From Adiantum capillus-veneris (Eukaryota; Streptophyta; Polypodiopsida; Polypodiales; Pteridaceae): a stretch of 64,000 bases of DNA. Positions 33,361-44,445 of the stretch are shown piece by piece. The translations under genes and the position numbers were made by a program. Positions within the stretch are counted from its first letter, which is position 1; each line of letters opens with the position of its first letter. The DNA is taken from positions 71,750,412 through 71,814,411 of the forward strand of contig CM043963.1 in assembly GCA_014529385.2 (NCBI GenBank), written 5' to 3'. The notes under the pieces are model-generated. The model searched no databases. It was not told the DNA's origin and was given only the letters and a program-made list of their open reading frames with translations.

Positions 33361-34917
33361 TGAAGGAAGCAAAGCGAACCCCGAACCCCCGACGGCCTCT
33401 AAAACACCGGGGACCGAATGGCGCGCCTCGAGCCTGTCATGGTAAAGCAAACAGGGGGCACCACCTAGCTTCAGCGGCTAGGACGCAAACAACACACCAC
33501 CATAACAAAGTTTTCATCCAAGAGAGATGGATGCTTGGGAGTAATGATGAAGAGGAAGGGAAATGAGATCAATTGAGAGAGAGAGAGAGAGAGAGAGTGA
33601 GGGAGGGGGTATAGCGGCTTAGTACTTAGGCACCACAGAAGGATGGCGAATCCGCACACCCTTCACACATACACAAGCTCACTCCAAACACAAGACTAGG
33701 TGGCGATTCCGCACACCTCACATGGGCAAAACATTGCAGGAAAACATACTCACAAAACCTCAAGCTTTATTTAGAGAATAAGGCGATGAAATGGGGAGCA
33801 TAGGGTAGGGGAATGAGAAGGGAGAGAGTGGTAGAGCACATGGCGGATAGGTGGGAGTTGATGGCGAAAACTCGCACGAGGGTTATGGCCATCATCCTTC
33901 ATTTAGTTGCCCTTCATCTTCCATAGCCCAAGGGTGTAGAGGTCATGCTCAAGACGAGCATGGTGATTGCGGTGATGGTGATGGTGTGGGTGTGTGTGTG
34001 TGCACTAGGCACACACAATGCATAGTGTACTCTTTGGTGATGTTGTGTGTGTGTTTAGTGTGATGGTGACCCCTCTTTATATAGAGGAGGAGGGGGGAGA
34101 AATTCTAGAATTTAGAAATGAAGAAATCATTATCTTCATAGGCCATGTGATTGTGGGTCCCACTTGTCTGGCTGTGTGTATATGTGCCAGAACAACAGTC
34201 TCATGAGAGAGAGACTAAGAGAGAGAGATGGGTTGATGAAAAAAAAGTGAGAGGTGACATGGAGAATAAAGTAATTACAAGAGGGGAGAGAGGGGAGTGT
34301 GTTCAGAGGTGAATCTGTGTGCAGATGTGTGTGAACACAAGAAAAATCAGGTAACTACCGGGTGGGGATGGGTCTGTGGGCACCTTTTTTCAGTGAAACT
34401 GAGTGTGTGTGAGTGTGGGGGAGGTTATTTAGCTACAAGACAAGAGACATGGCGCCCTTTAGAGAGAGAGGGGGGTATTTGGGTCATGGGATATGATAGG
34501 AGAGAAAGGGAGGGTGGGGTATTCTATTTTGGAAGATAGGATAAGTTGCATGTGAGTTAAGGTGCATTATTGGTGAGTTAGAATGCATTATTGGTGAGAG
34601 GTGGGGTAGCTTGAGGGGAGAGAGAAAGGAGAAAGGACAAGGGGAAGAGAGAGGGGGTTGACCTTTTGAGTGGAGGAGAGGAAAAAGGACACACGTCGGG
34701 GCAACAGTGAAGAAAAAGGAGGCAAGGTGGGGATGGGCTGCCCCGCAGACATGAGATGGTTTATTTTACCTTTCTCATATATTTACATAATCATACTTTA
34801 AGTTTTTTCTTAATTTTTCCAATGCCTTTTATCACTCCCTTCCTAAGAGGGGGTTTTCATGGGGTGGGGATGAGAGAAGAGGGGTATGGGAGCTTGGCTT
34901 GTGAAAAGCCCCCATCA
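33361..34917 (-). mobile_element. Element B 3' LTR
   Basis: This 1557-bp LTR closely matches 41063-42589; differences include a short GTGAGTTAGAATGCATTATT duplication near 34570. It contains (AG)n at 33577-33597 and GTGTGT tracts. Open frames inside it recur in both LTRs and have no recognisable product. Confidence 0.92.
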
Positions 34918-34940
34918 TTAGCCCTCCCCTTTTGGCTAGA
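34918..34940 (-). other. Element B polypurine tract
   Basis: The minus strand reads AAAAGGGGAGGGCTAA immediately before the LTR start TGATGGGGG. Confidence 0.75.
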
Positions 34941-34945
34941 GGCAT

Positions 34946-36050
34946 TCATGTCTCTAGCTCATCTGTTTGATCATTAGTGTCGGAGGTGGCGGCTGATGGT
35001 GTGTCCTCATCTAGAATGTCAATAGGTGGAGCCTGGTCAAATCGAAGAAAATAAGGTTTAAGTCGCCAACCATTTACCCTGGTTTTATGAAGTTTTCCAT
35101 CAGCCTCCATAAGCTGGTAGCTTCCATTGGCATACTTTTTCCTGATGTTGAAAGGGCCTTCCCATCGGAGCAGGAGTTTCTTATCCTTGCGCGTGTCGAA
35201 GCGATTGTCGTAGCGGAGCACCAACATTCCTTTCTTCAATTCTTTTTTCCGGAGATGCTCGTTAAAGCTAAGCCGTCTATGCTGTGCTTGTGCTGCATAA
35301 TAATTTATTGCTTCTTCTCTGTCCAGCTGCAGTCTTTCCAAGTTGATGATGTGATCTCTTAAATGCATGTTGGGCTGTTGAAGTTGGCTTGCCATTACTC
35401 TGAGACTTTGTAGTTGCACTTCAATGGGCAAGATTGCTTCCTTACCAAATACTAGATGATACGGTGTGAATCCCAAGGATGTACGAAATGAAGTTCTGTA
35501 GGCCCATAAAGCTGGTAGTAGGTACTTATCCCAGTCTCCAGGATGATTGTTTACCCGCTTGGTAATAATTTTAGAAACCATTCCATTTACCTTTTCAACT
35601 AGGCCATTACATTGAGGGTAATATGGTGAAGAGTGCCTCCTTGTGATGCCCAATTTCTGCATTAATTCTCCTACCTAGTCTGCTCTGAAACCTGGCCCTC
35701 TATCAGAGATGATCTCTAAAGGTGTGCCAAACCTACAGCATATGTGCTCGTAGATAAATTTAGCTACCTCTACCGCTGTGATTCTAGTGGTGGCTGTAGC
35801 CTCTGCCCATCTAGTCATGTAGTCGACCTCCATGATAATGTAGAATTTTCCCGAGTTGGCCCTAGGTAATGGCCTAATGGCATCGATACCCCATTTTTCA
35901 AATGGGCCATATGAGAGAATAGGTGTCTGTGGTTCAGGCATAAGTGACCTAGTGCCGGCCTTTTGACACAACTTACACGTTTTGCACCAGTAATGTACAT
36001 CACGGTTGAGGCTAGGCCATATGAAGCTTGCCTGTAAGATTTCCTACTTG
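34946..36050 (-). pseudogene. Element B integrase, one in-frame stop
   Basis: Frames 35971-35675 and 35662-34946 are in phase and separated by a single TAG at about 35672. The motifs are KWGIDAIRPLP, ISDRGPGFRA and CNGLVEKVNGM (the D-D-E set), followed by the Ty3 tail (LRWEGPFNIRKKYANGSYQL). No chromodomain is present. The H2C2 finger (ending CKTCKLCQ) begins in the preceding frame, with a frameshift near 36050. Confidence 0.85.
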
Positions 36051-37683
36051 TTATGTCTAGGGAAAAGTGACTACCACAAACCCCGTCGTGACAGCTAGCA
36101 ATTACTCCCGTGATTTCCTGTGAGAGAGGGACCTTCCTGAGTATTTGGTCCTTACCCTTACAATACAAATCGTCATTGATGAGTCCATACCTTGTGGCCT
36201 TCCGCGTCAGCCATTGCTTATGTCCCTTTGTTAAATCTGATGGACATTCCCCTGTTTCCAAAAAATGCATGATGCCAGGCAAGGCGTCACTGCCTTGAAA
36301 TAGAGGGAGCTTTAGTTTTATTGCTCCAACCACCACTTCCTGTAGTCTTTCACTTGCTAGGGCATCTGCTTCTTGGTTTTGAGCCCTTGGGATATGGTGT
36401 ATTTGAACTTCTTCAAACTTACCCAACAAGGTTTTTACACCACTTAAGTGAGTCTTTAAACTAGGATTCTTGCATGTCCATGCTCCATTTATTTGCCTTA
36501 CCAGAAGTAGAGCATCCCCAAATACATTAAGGCGTTGTACACCTTGTGAGACGCACCATTGTAGACCCTTGGTTAATGCTGCATACTCAGCTTCATTGTT
36601 AGAATGTGAATCTAACAATTGGCCCAACGAAAATACCTTTGTCCCTTTGTCATCAAGGACCATTATGCTTGCAGCTGCTTTGTTGGACGCTCGCTTGTAG
36701 GCTCCATCAAAGTAGAGAGAGTATGCTCCTTCTACCATCGGTGGTACTGGAGGTAATCGGACTTCTCCTTCCTTAAATTGCTTCTCCTTCCTTTCAAAGA
36801 CTTGGTAGGTCATGAGTCCCCCCAAACTTGCCCTTGTCGTGCTTTCTACCTGTACCGTGTAGTCAAACTCTTGCAGACGAACTAGCCATTTAGTAATCCT
36901 AGCAGACACATCCATGTGTTGTACAACATAGGGAAATATTTCATCCGTGGTTAGAATCACAAATTGCTTAGGCAGCAAATATGACCTAAACTTTGTAGTT
37001 GCAAATCTAAGAGCTAGGACTAAGTGTTCCACATGGGTGAAACCTTTCTCTCCCGCTGTCATCATTCGACTAAAGAAGTAGATTGGCCTCATGAAAGATG
37101 TCGTCGTATCCTTTTGGAGTAGCACAGCCCCCAATGAGTCATCACCAACACTTGAGGTGACATAAAATTTTTCATCCCACTTAGGTGGTGAGATAGTTGG
37201 CAGAGTGGCTAAGACCTCCTTTACCTTGTTGTAGTGATGTTCGCTTTCCTCGTCCCAAGTGAAAGTTGATCTTTGAGTGAGTTGTTGCAGTGGTAAAACA
37301 AGTTGTGATAGTAGATGTATGAATCTACTTAAGTACCTCACCTTCTGTAGAAAAGAGACCAGTTGACGTGCGGTCGTTGGTGAAGGTAGGGCTATGAGTG
37401 CGGACACCTTACTTGGGTCGGCGTTGATACCTTTTGCTGAAATTTCATGGCCTAGTAGAATGACTTTACTCTCCTCAATGTGGCATTTATCCACATTTAA
37501 TTGCCCACCGAGGCTTTGCAACCTGGCCAAACCTTCAGTTACCTTTTCTAAATGTGAAATACGGGAGCTATATATACAAAAATCATCAATGAACACTCTT
37601 ATGGATGTTCCAAAGAATGGTTGAAAAACATATGTGACATATCTTTGGCATGTGGCAGGTGCATTTGTGAGACCAAATGGCAT
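36051..37683 (-). CDS. Element B RT core, RNase H and archaeal-type RNase H
   Basis: The open frame starts at MPFGLTNAPATCQRY in the RT palm and carries the catalytic FIDDFCIYSS near residues 31-40, the thumb, and a first RNase H. At its first catalytic position this domain has SSVGDDSLGAVLLQ instead of CDAS, so it is probably non-catalytic. The second RNase H has all four expected acidic positions: YFDGAYKRAS (about 323), NNEAEYAAL (about 364), FGDALLLV and NQEADALAS. The start of integrase follows (CHDGVCGSHFSL). The frame is in phase with the upstream gag-PR-RT ORF; only one stop separates them. After about 36050 a frameshift makes the remaining codons (to 35815) meaningless. Confidence 0.88.
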
Positions 37684-37731
37684 AATCCTGTATGCAAAAC
37701 AACCCCATGGCGTGATAAAAGTGGTTTTTAG

Positions 37732-40230
37732 TTAATCTTCCAAAGCTATGCGTATTTGAAAGTATCCAGAATAACCATCACAGACGGTATAGCATTCAAA
37801 ACCCGCTACTTCATTCAGAATTTCATCCAAGAAAGGGAGAGGAAAGTGGTCTCTCTTTGTAGCTGCATTTAGTGGTTTGTAGTCAACACAAACCCTCCAC
37901 TTACCATTTTTTTTAGGCGTCACCACTACGGGTGACACCCATTCTGAGTTTTCTACAGGATAGATGAATCCTGTCTCCAACAGTTTCCTTACCTCGGCCA
38001 AGAGTGCCTTTTCTTGTATGACCCCCAATCGTCGTAGCTTTTGCACAACTGGTTTTACCCCTTCCTTCAGCTTAATATGATGTTCTACCACTGTAATGCC
38101 TGTGATTCTTTCATAGTTGTCAATGAACAAGTTAGGAAATCCCATCAACATTTGCAAAAAACTATCTTTCTCCTCAAGTGTTAATTCCGTAGACAACATG
38201 CCCTTCAACCTACTTCCTCCTAGGCCGGGTGATTTGCTCTTCTCTTCATTGGGTTGCCCTTTTGGTGATGGATCACCAGTTGTGCTTACCCTTTGTGCAT
38301 CCTTCATAATGATACCCATCACATCAATGGAACTGTCACTTTCGTCGGTGGATGTTGTCTCCTCCTCAGAACTGGAAGATTCGCTAGTGGTTTCATCTGC
38401 CGATGTTTCCAGATTCATTTGCTTCTGCTTGCCAATCCTCATGTCGTAGTAGATTGTCTCCCCTTTCTTACCGGTCATGCGTAGAAGGCCAGTACCCCAG
38501 TCCTGTTTTGCCTTCATGGCCATCAACCATGGCCTTCCCAAGATTAGCGGATAGCCCTTTCCCTTAGTAGGCATTACAAAAACATCTACCTCTACCTCAG
38601 TGTTGAAAGCTTTTATTTTCACGGCACTTACCACACCCACACACTTTACTTTTGCGTTGTTTGCCATCTTTGCTTTGCATGGAGAAGGCCTGTCAACCTC
38701 GAGCCCTAATCGAAGCATCATAGCTTCGCTCATTACACGGATTTGTGCACCTCCATCAATGTAGGTGTTTCCAACCCTCTTTCCTTTTATGTTTACGTCA
38801 ACAATTGGAAGGATGTCATCCATGTTGCATCCCGAAATTGCTCCGGCTACCTTTGTTTTGGAGCGTCTTGTACTTACCATTTTAGACCATTGTCGCCTTA
38901 CTTTAGGTACAAGATGTAGCAGCTGTGGCCATGTAATCTTCGGTCCTTGCTCTGCCACATCCAATGTTAGATCATAGGGTTTAGAACTTTCCCCTAGCTG
39001 GAAGTCGGTGATGCCCAATTTCCGTCGTGGCCTGGATGGCCTCTTGCTAGTTTCTCCTCTCATGCTTCTCTCATCATCTGATTGTGTAGCTTTCTCCCTC
39101 CTAGCTCTTTTCACAGTCATGGCTTCAAGTGGTTCTAAAAAGGTTACCTTCTCCTTACCCTTGTCCCTCTCCTTTGCTCTGGGTGGATCCACTACTACGG
39201 CTTTTCCTTTCTCTTCTAGCCTTATGATGTTTACAGTGCGATCGGGTGGTGGGGCTCGTGGAAGAGGTGGAATGGATGCTTGTAGTGGTGTTTGGGGTGG
39301 ACGTAGAATTTGTGTTGGTGGGGCTGGTGCTCGAGGTGGGGGTGTTCTTTCTCTAGGGGGTGACAATTGGTTCCTCCTACTTCCTCTATTATTGTTTTGT
39401 CGTGGTTTGGGACAGTAGTACATACCGTGACCGTCTTCTCCGCAGTTGTAGCAGTGATACTCCCTATTTTGTCGTCGTGCTCTTCCAGGGTCTTGATTTC
39501 TTTCTTGACTCCTTCCTTGCTGTATTAAGTGGACAGACAAATTCTGCAGTTGGTCAGTAATATGGGCCAACATATCTTGTTGGTCATCTCTTATCCCAAG
39601 AGCTGGTGGTGGTGGTGGAATGGTGGTTGTCGTAGTTGCTGGTCGACGTGATGTTCCTGTTTCTGTTGACTCGGTTTCTTTGGCTTTCATTCGCAGCTTC
39701 TTGTCCTTAAGGCGAGCAATCTCAACGGCTAACTCGTACGTAGCCGGGAATCTACCTTTCACCTTCTCCTTGAGAAGCGGCCATAAGCCATGCGTGAACC
39801 GATCTTTTTTTAGGAAATCAGGTGCAACTTCTCCCCTTGCCAGTGACTCAACCCACCGTTCCCACAAATCCACAAATTTGGACTCATAGGTGGCATATTC
39901 TAAAAGACCCTCCTGCTTCAAGTCTCTCAACTTATCCCACAACTTTTCTGAAGTGGTACCTCCCCCAAAGCGCCTCTTAAAAGCGGTTTTTAAGGGTTCC
40001 CAGTCATCCTTGGTTGCTTGTGGAAGTGCATTGTACCATGATCTAGCTTCTAGCTTCATGAGATGCTTAAAGATTCTAACCCGGGATTCATCCGTATCTT
40101 TGTTGCTCACTACACATGCTACTTCAAAGTCATCTAGGAAGTCTGTTACCAAATCCTCCCCCTTCTTTCCTTTAAATGTTGGAAATGCTATACTTGCCAT
40201 GATTACTGAGAGAGAGCTAGAAAGACACAC
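37732..40230 (-). CDS. Element B Gag-protease-RT N-terminus (832 aa)
   Basis: Gag and the start of Pol share one frame. The capsid domain lies at about 25-140 (FLDDFEVACVVSNKDTDESR, YNALPQATKDDWEPLKTAF), followed by a Pro-rich linker, a CCHC knuckle CYNCGEDGHGMYYC at about 258-271, protease YIDGGAQIRVMS at about 488 and GYPLILGRPWL at about 560, and RT fingers VVVTPKKNGKWRVCVDYKPL at about 770. It stops at a TAA within the RT palm, after YSGYFQIRIALED. The next codons (LKTTFITPWG) continue the RT motif in the same frame, so this is a premature stop. MASIAFPTF, ten residues in, is a likely alternative start. Confidence 0.9.
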   Translation of the reverse strand: MCLSSSLSVIMASIAFPTFKGKKGEDLVTDFLDDFEVACVVSNKDTDESRVRIFKHLMKLEARSWYNALPQATKDDWEPLKTAFKRRFGGGTTSEKLWDKLRDLKQEGLLEYATYESKFVDLWERWVESLARGEVAPDFLKKDRFTHGLWPLLKEKVKGRFPATYELAVEIARLKDKKLRMKAKETESTETGTSRRPATTTTTIPPPPPALGIRDDQQDMLAHITDQLQNLSVHLIQQGRSQERNQDPGRARRQNREYHCYNCGEDGHGMYYCPKPRQNNNRGSRRNQLSPPRERTPPPRAPAPPTQILRPPQTPLQASIPPLPRAPPPDRTVNIIRLEEKGKAVVVDPPRAKERDKGKEKVTFLEPLEAMTVKRARREKATQSDDERSMRGETSKRPSRPRRKLGITDFQLGESSKPYDLTLDVAEQGPKITWPQLLHLVPKVRRQWSKMVSTRRSKTKVAGAISGCNMDDILPIVDVNIKGKRVGNTYIDGGAQIRVMSEAMMLRLGLEVDRPSPCKAKMANNAKVKCVGVVSAVKIKAFNTEVEVDVFVMPTKGKGYPLILGRPWLMAMKAKQDWGTGLLRMTGKKGETIYYDMRIGKQKQMNLETSADETTSESSSSEEETTSTDESDSSIDVMGIIMKDAQRVSTTGDPSPKGQPNEEKSKSPGLGGSRLKGMLSTELTLEEKDSFLQMLMGFPNLFIDNYERITGITVVEHHIKLKEGVKPVVQKLRRLGVIQEKALLAEVRKLLETGFIYPVENSEWVSPVVVTPKKNGKWRVCVDYKPLNAATKRDHFPLPFLDEILNEVAGFECYTVCDGYSGYFQIRIALED

Positions 40231-40283
40231 TTCTTAGCTTGCAAAAGTTTTTTTCTTCTTTACAAGGAGGCGTGTATACCCTC

Positions 40284-40502
40284 TTATACTAGGACATAGA
40301 TTAAAACTTCAAACGGTACATTGCCTTGTACCAAAGGTAAGACAAATGGTTGATCTGATGCCAGAACTTCAAAAAACCGCTCCCCACCCAGCATGGTGTC
40401 AATGACGTGCTGGTAGTGAGCCTTCAAGTCCAGTATTACCTTGATTGAGCGTACACGTGTTGGTATGTGTGATCTGTCTTGAGGTAGGTTGTACTGATTC
40501 AT
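40284..40502 (-). CDS. Element B leader ORF c (72 aa), unknown
   Basis: This is the third of three short ORFs between the 5' LTR and gag. It starts 17 bp after leader ORF b ends and stops about 50 bp before gag. It has no recognised motif; the centre is amphipathic (VRSIKVILDLKAHYQHVID). It may be part of a decayed single ORF. Confidence 0.4.
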   Translation of the reverse strand: MNQYNLPQDRSHIPTRVRSIKVILDLKAHYQHVIDTMLGGERFFEVLASDQPFVLPLVQGNVPFEVLIYVLV

Positions 40503-40519
40503 GTGAAGCTTAGAGGTGC

Positions 40520-40744
40520 TTAGTCACTGTCCAAGCTTGTGGGAGAGGGTGGTGTTCTTTCCTGAAACAAACTCAGTAGATCCCTAGTTTCTCTAGTGAG
40601 AGTGTGAGCCAATGCTTCCGTTATCTGTGCTGCAGCATCAGGTGCGACTTGAAAACTGACTGTGATAATTACCTCGGTGACTTGAGTTACCCGATTCTCA
40701 AAGTAGAATAGTGTTGATTCTCTATTGTGCAGAGCTCCTTCCAT
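40520..40744 (-). CDS. Element B leader ORF b (74 aa), unknown
   Basis: Its ATG overlaps the end of leader ORF a by about 20 bp in another frame (AAATGGAAGGAGC). The sequence is Thr/Glu-rich with predicted helix TREIRDLL-like content (TLTRETRDLLSLFQER). No known domain. The overlapping start could allow reinitiation, or the shift may be a mutation. Confidence 0.4.
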   Translation of the reverse strand: MEGALHNRESTLFYFENRVTQVTEVIITVSFQVAPDAAAQITEALAHTLTRETRDLLSLFQERTPPSPTSLDSD

Positions 40745-40988
40745 TTTGTTGTTGTTGTGGGTTGGTTGTAGGTTGCGGACATGGTTTCGACCTTCTCCTT
40801 CTTCTTCTTGGCACTCGGCCTATGTATATCCACTGGGTTTGGCGTGTTGGTTGACTCTCCCACTGCAAATCGATTACCGTTACGCCTGGCACTCGAGCTT
40901 CGATGGAGATGCGGAGTTCGTCTAGTTGTGCTTGGAGCTCTTCTTCTTCTGTCGTCCAGTTAGCAAATCCTGCTAGCCATTCATCCAT
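40722..40988 (-). CDS. Element B leader ORF a (88 aa), Arg-rich
   Basis: First ORF after the 5' LTR, starting 75 bp inside it. It has an acidic helix (TTEEEELQAQLDELRISIEA) and then a basic cluster RVPRRRRRRSKP that resembles a nuclear-localisation or RNA-binding patch. Some Tat elements (Ogre type) carry an extra ORF upstream of gag; whether this is related cannot be told from sequence alone. Confidence 0.45.
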   Translation of the reverse strand: MDEWLAGFANWTTEEEELQAQLDELRISIEARVPGVTVIDLQWESQPTRQTQWIYIGRVPRRRRRRSKPCPQPTTNPQQQQNGRSSAQ

Positions 40989-41039
40989 TCACAATAGTTT
41001 AGGGGTTTCAGTCTTGTAAACTGAAGGGTTTCATGAAAA

Positions 41040-41062
41040 GATATTTAGTGGGGAGCACCAAA
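41040..41062 (-). other. Element B primer-binding site region
   Basis: Directly after the 5' LTR the minus strand reads TTTGGTGCTCCCCACTAAAT, like element D's TTTTGGTGCCCCCAC. It starts with the TGG expected opposite a tRNA CCA end. Confidence 0.6.
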
Positions 41063-42589
41063 TGATGGGAGCAAAGCGAACCCCGAACCCCCAACAGCCT
41101 CTAAAACACCGGGGACCGAATGGCGCGCCTCGAGCCTGTCATGGTAAAGCAAACAGAGGGCACCACCTAGCTTCAGCGGCTAGGACGCAATCAACACACC
41201 ACCATAACAAAGTTTTCATCCAAGAGAGATGGATGCTTGGGAGTAATGATGAAGAGGAAGGGAAATGAGATCAATTGAGAGAGAGAGAGAGAGAGAGAGA
41301 GTGAGGGAGGGGGTATAGCGGCTTAGTACTTAGGCACCACAGAAGGATGGCGAATCCGCACACCCTTCACACATACACAAGCTCACTCCAAACACAAAAC
41401 TAGGTGGCGATTCCGCACACCTCACATGGGCAAAACATTGCAGGAAAACATACTCACAAAACCTCAAGCATTATTTAGAGAATAAGGCGATGAAATGGGG
41501 AGCATAGGGTAGGGGAATGAGAAGGGAGAGAGTGGTAGAGCACATGGCGGATAGGTGGGAGTTGATGGCGAAGACTCGCATGAGGGTTATGACCATCATC
41601 CTTCATTTAGTTGCCCTTCATCTTCCATAGCCCAAGGGTGTAGAGGTCATGCTCAAGACGAGCATGGTGATTGCGGTGATGGTGATGGTGTGGGTGTGTG
41701 TGTGTGCACTAGGCACACACAATGCATAGTGTACTCTTTGGTGATGTTGTGTGTGTGTTTAGTGTGATGGTGACCCCTCTTTATATAGAGGAGGAGGGGG
41801 GAGAAATTCTAGAATTTAGAAATGAAGAAATCATTATCTTCATAGGCCATGTGATTGTGGGTCCCACTTGTCTGGCTGTGTGTATATGTGCCAGAACAAC
41901 AGTCTCATGAGAGAGAGACTAAGAGAGAGAGATGGGTTGATGAAAAAAAAGTGAGAGGTGACATGGAGAATAAAGTAATTACAAGAGGGGAGAGAGGGGA
42001 GTGTGTTCAGAGGTGAATCTGTGTGAACACAAGAAAAATCAGGTAACTACCGGGTGGGGATGGGTCTGTGGGTACCTTTTTTTAGTGAAACTGAGTGTGT
42101 GTGAGTGTGGGGGAGGTTATTTAGTTACAAGACAAGAGACATGGCGCCCTTTAGAGAGAGAGGAGGGTATTTGGGTCATGGGATATGATAGGAGAGAAAG
42201 GGAGGGTGGGGTATTCTATTTTGGAAGATAGGATAAGTTGCATGTGAGTTAAGGTGCATTATTGGTGAGAGGTGGGGTAGCTTGAGGGGAGAGAGAAAGG
42301 AGAAAGGACAAGGGGAAGAGAGAGGGGGTTGACCTTTTGAGTGGAGGAGAGGAAAAGGGACACACTGCGGGGCAACAGTGAAGAAAAAGGAGGCAAGGTG
42401 GGGATGGGCTACCCCGCAGGCATGAGGTGGCCTATTTTACCTTTCTCATATATTTACATAATCATACGTTAATTTTTTTTCTTACTTTTTCCAATGTCTT
42501 TTATCACTCCCTCCCTAAGAGGGGGTTTTCATGGGGTGGGGACGAGAGAAGAGGGGTATGGGAGCTTGGCTTGTGAAAAGCCCCCATCA
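41063..42589 (-). mobile_element. Element B 5' LTR
   Basis: It starts TGATGGGAGC and ends GCCCCCATCA on the + strand, giving perfect 7-bp terminal inverted repeats. It matches 33361-34917 closely. (AG)n lies at 41276-41302. Confidence 0.92.
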
Positions 42590-42889
42590 AAGGCTTTTCA
42601 CTGTAATTGCTTTTTAGGCCAAGGGACTTTAAATATGAGGTTAGGGCTCATTCTTTGACATGCTTCCTGGAGAAGGTGCAGAGTCTGGAGTTCCGGCTTG
42701 TACTGTGTTGATGCAATATAAAGAAATACCGAAAGGGGCGCCAAGGTTTAGGGCCAGTACTCTCTGGGGTGGAATTCCGCCACTTCGTGTCGCGTGTCGT
42801 CTCACTCTTTCAATTCAAATGTTATTGAAGTGCTAAAAGTCTGTTCAGTCTGTTCTTTTCTATTGGCACGTGGTGCCCGTCTTGTGACA
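42590..42889 (+). mobile_element. Family A 5' LTR, third piece
   Basis: It resumes at AAGGCTTTTCACTG after element B and ends CTTGTGACA. It contains the shared module at 42714-42756. Confidence 0.9.
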
Positions 42890-42890
42890 G

Positions 42891-42902
42891 TGGTATCAGA
42901 GC
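42891..42902 (+). other. Family A primer-binding site
   Basis: TGGTATCAGAGC follows the LTR end after one base. It is the classical initiator-Met tRNA primer-binding site, which fixes element A's orientation as +. Confidence 0.92.
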
Positions 42903-44445
42903 ATCAGGCGTGTGCTTTTTTGAAAGCATACCGGTCCTACAAAAGAGCAGACAGAGCTATTGGAATTTTTATTTGAGATATCTAATTGTTATTTGAGGTA
43001 TCTTCGCGCTCGAACCGGGACTTATTAGTCACTTCCACCCTTACTTCATCGCGCATCGGACGCGCCCCCGTCTTCACCGCTCATGTCTTACAGGGCATAA
43101 GCCAATTAAGATCACTTGCAAGAGAAGGATCCATATTTGTTTCAAGTCACTGTTTTTCTCAGAAGCAGTGTCATGCAGATGTTGATGTCTACAGCTACCA
43201 AGCAGCATACTCCAAGTGCTTGGCAAGCTTTCAAATTTTTTTTTTGCTCGAAGTTATATGGTTTCTGACATCTTGCTTCGGAGTGCAACTTCTGGCAGAG
43301 TGAGGTATCCTGAAATGCTTGCCATGGAAAATTGAAACCCTAGCAGATTATAACTTGAAATTTCTTGACATCTCTTAGTAGATGTCTCTTCACGAGCAGA
43401 TGACCTTGGAGGTTCAGTGCGATTGCTATCTTGGGACTACCATCGCCGTCAAAGAAACATTGTTTGTCCAAGAGCTAATGGACCATGCTGTGCTCGGCTA
43501 CGACCTTACGGAACGAACCTAACCCTAATTTTTGGTGCAGGTTCCAGGATGGAAAGTCAGTCGATTTTTTGAGCTCGACTGATGTCGAGATTGCTTTTTA
43601 AGTTCGAAATCTGTTTGAGAACTTGTTTAGTGATCCTGTTTGGAATTTGTTTGAAATGGATGGTATCTGTTTTGAACCTGTCTTGGTGCTGATTTGAAAT
43701 GTTTGACTCTGGTTTTAATAATGGTTTCATTGATTGGTGATTTTGACTCCCGAGTGGAGAAGTGAGAAATACTGTTTTGGTACTGTTTGAACCTCGGAAC
43801 GACGCAGGCCGATGCCTGGGGAGCGTTTCGTTGTATGTTAGAAAACCTCCGAACGACGTAGGTCGATGCTTGGGGAGCGTTTGGTTGTATGCTTGAATCT
43901 CCAAGCGACGCAGACTGCGGTCTGGGGAGCGTTTGGTTGTACAATCCTCTGAGCTCATGGCCCAGACCTTTTTAGGTTATTTGCGGGGGGAGTGACGAGG
44001 TAGTCGTTGAGTAGCTTCATACCGCAGACCATTTGTCTCGGGGGAGAGCTCAGTGGCGCTGTTTGTTGTGTCTTGTAACATGCATATGTGAGCATTTGTG
44101 TTGCATTGTGATGTGCCAACTACTGCATATTCCTAATTGGATGAGATTGCTTGGGTATGTAATTTTAGTGCATCAAGACACCTGTGGAAGATCAGTATGG
44201 TCTGGGTGTGATGGCTAATTTTACTATGCCAGATTATCAAGAGTTCCGATCTGGACGGCTAATTCCTTGATCAAAAGAGCCGAAAGGAGAAGCTAACTCC
44301 TTGATCAAAAGAGCAGAAAGGAGAAGCTAACTCCTTAATAAAAGGAGCAAACTGATTGTCCCTTGGAAATTTTTGAGCTAACTTGAGTTGTTTTGCAGAT
44401 ATGCTGTAATCGCGAACGATTACTCTTATTCAAGAAGGGGAGATG
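42903..44445 (+). mobile_element. Family A internal region, no gag or pol
   Basis: This 1.5-kb stretch has only short frames without retroelement motifs (for example 42986-43303). It carries the 50-bp repeats (43795-43950) and the 34-bp repeats (44255-44345), and ends in TTCAAGAAGGGGAGA. The element must rely on proteins from another element. Confidence 0.8.

Larger units (their letters stand above)
33361..42589 (-). mobile_element. Element B: Tat-lineage Ty3 retrotransposon, nearly intact
   Basis: This 9.2-kb element has LTRs at 33361-34917 and 41063-42589, whose ends TGATGGG and CCCATCA are perfect inverted repeats (the left copy has TGAAGGA). AAGG is duplicated at both sides (33357-33360 and 42590-42593). 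Minus-strand coding runs from three small leader ORFs to gag-PR-RT-RH-aRNH-INT. Visible lesions are two in-frame stops and one frameshift, so it decayed only recently. Confidence 0.92.

Noticed and set aside
33851-34539. Open frames repeated at 41555-42231
   Set aside because: They lie within both LTRs of element B; repetition reflects LTR identity and no protein motif is present.
39008-39418. 136-codon plus-strand ORF opposite the element B gag
   Set aside because: It is an antisense shadow of a Pro-rich gag region; the minus strand has clear capsid and knuckle motifs.
43557-43958. 133-codon minus-strand frame in the A internal region
   Set aside because: It is antisense to a tandem-repeat region of a non-coding element and is not kept in the copy at 1-736.
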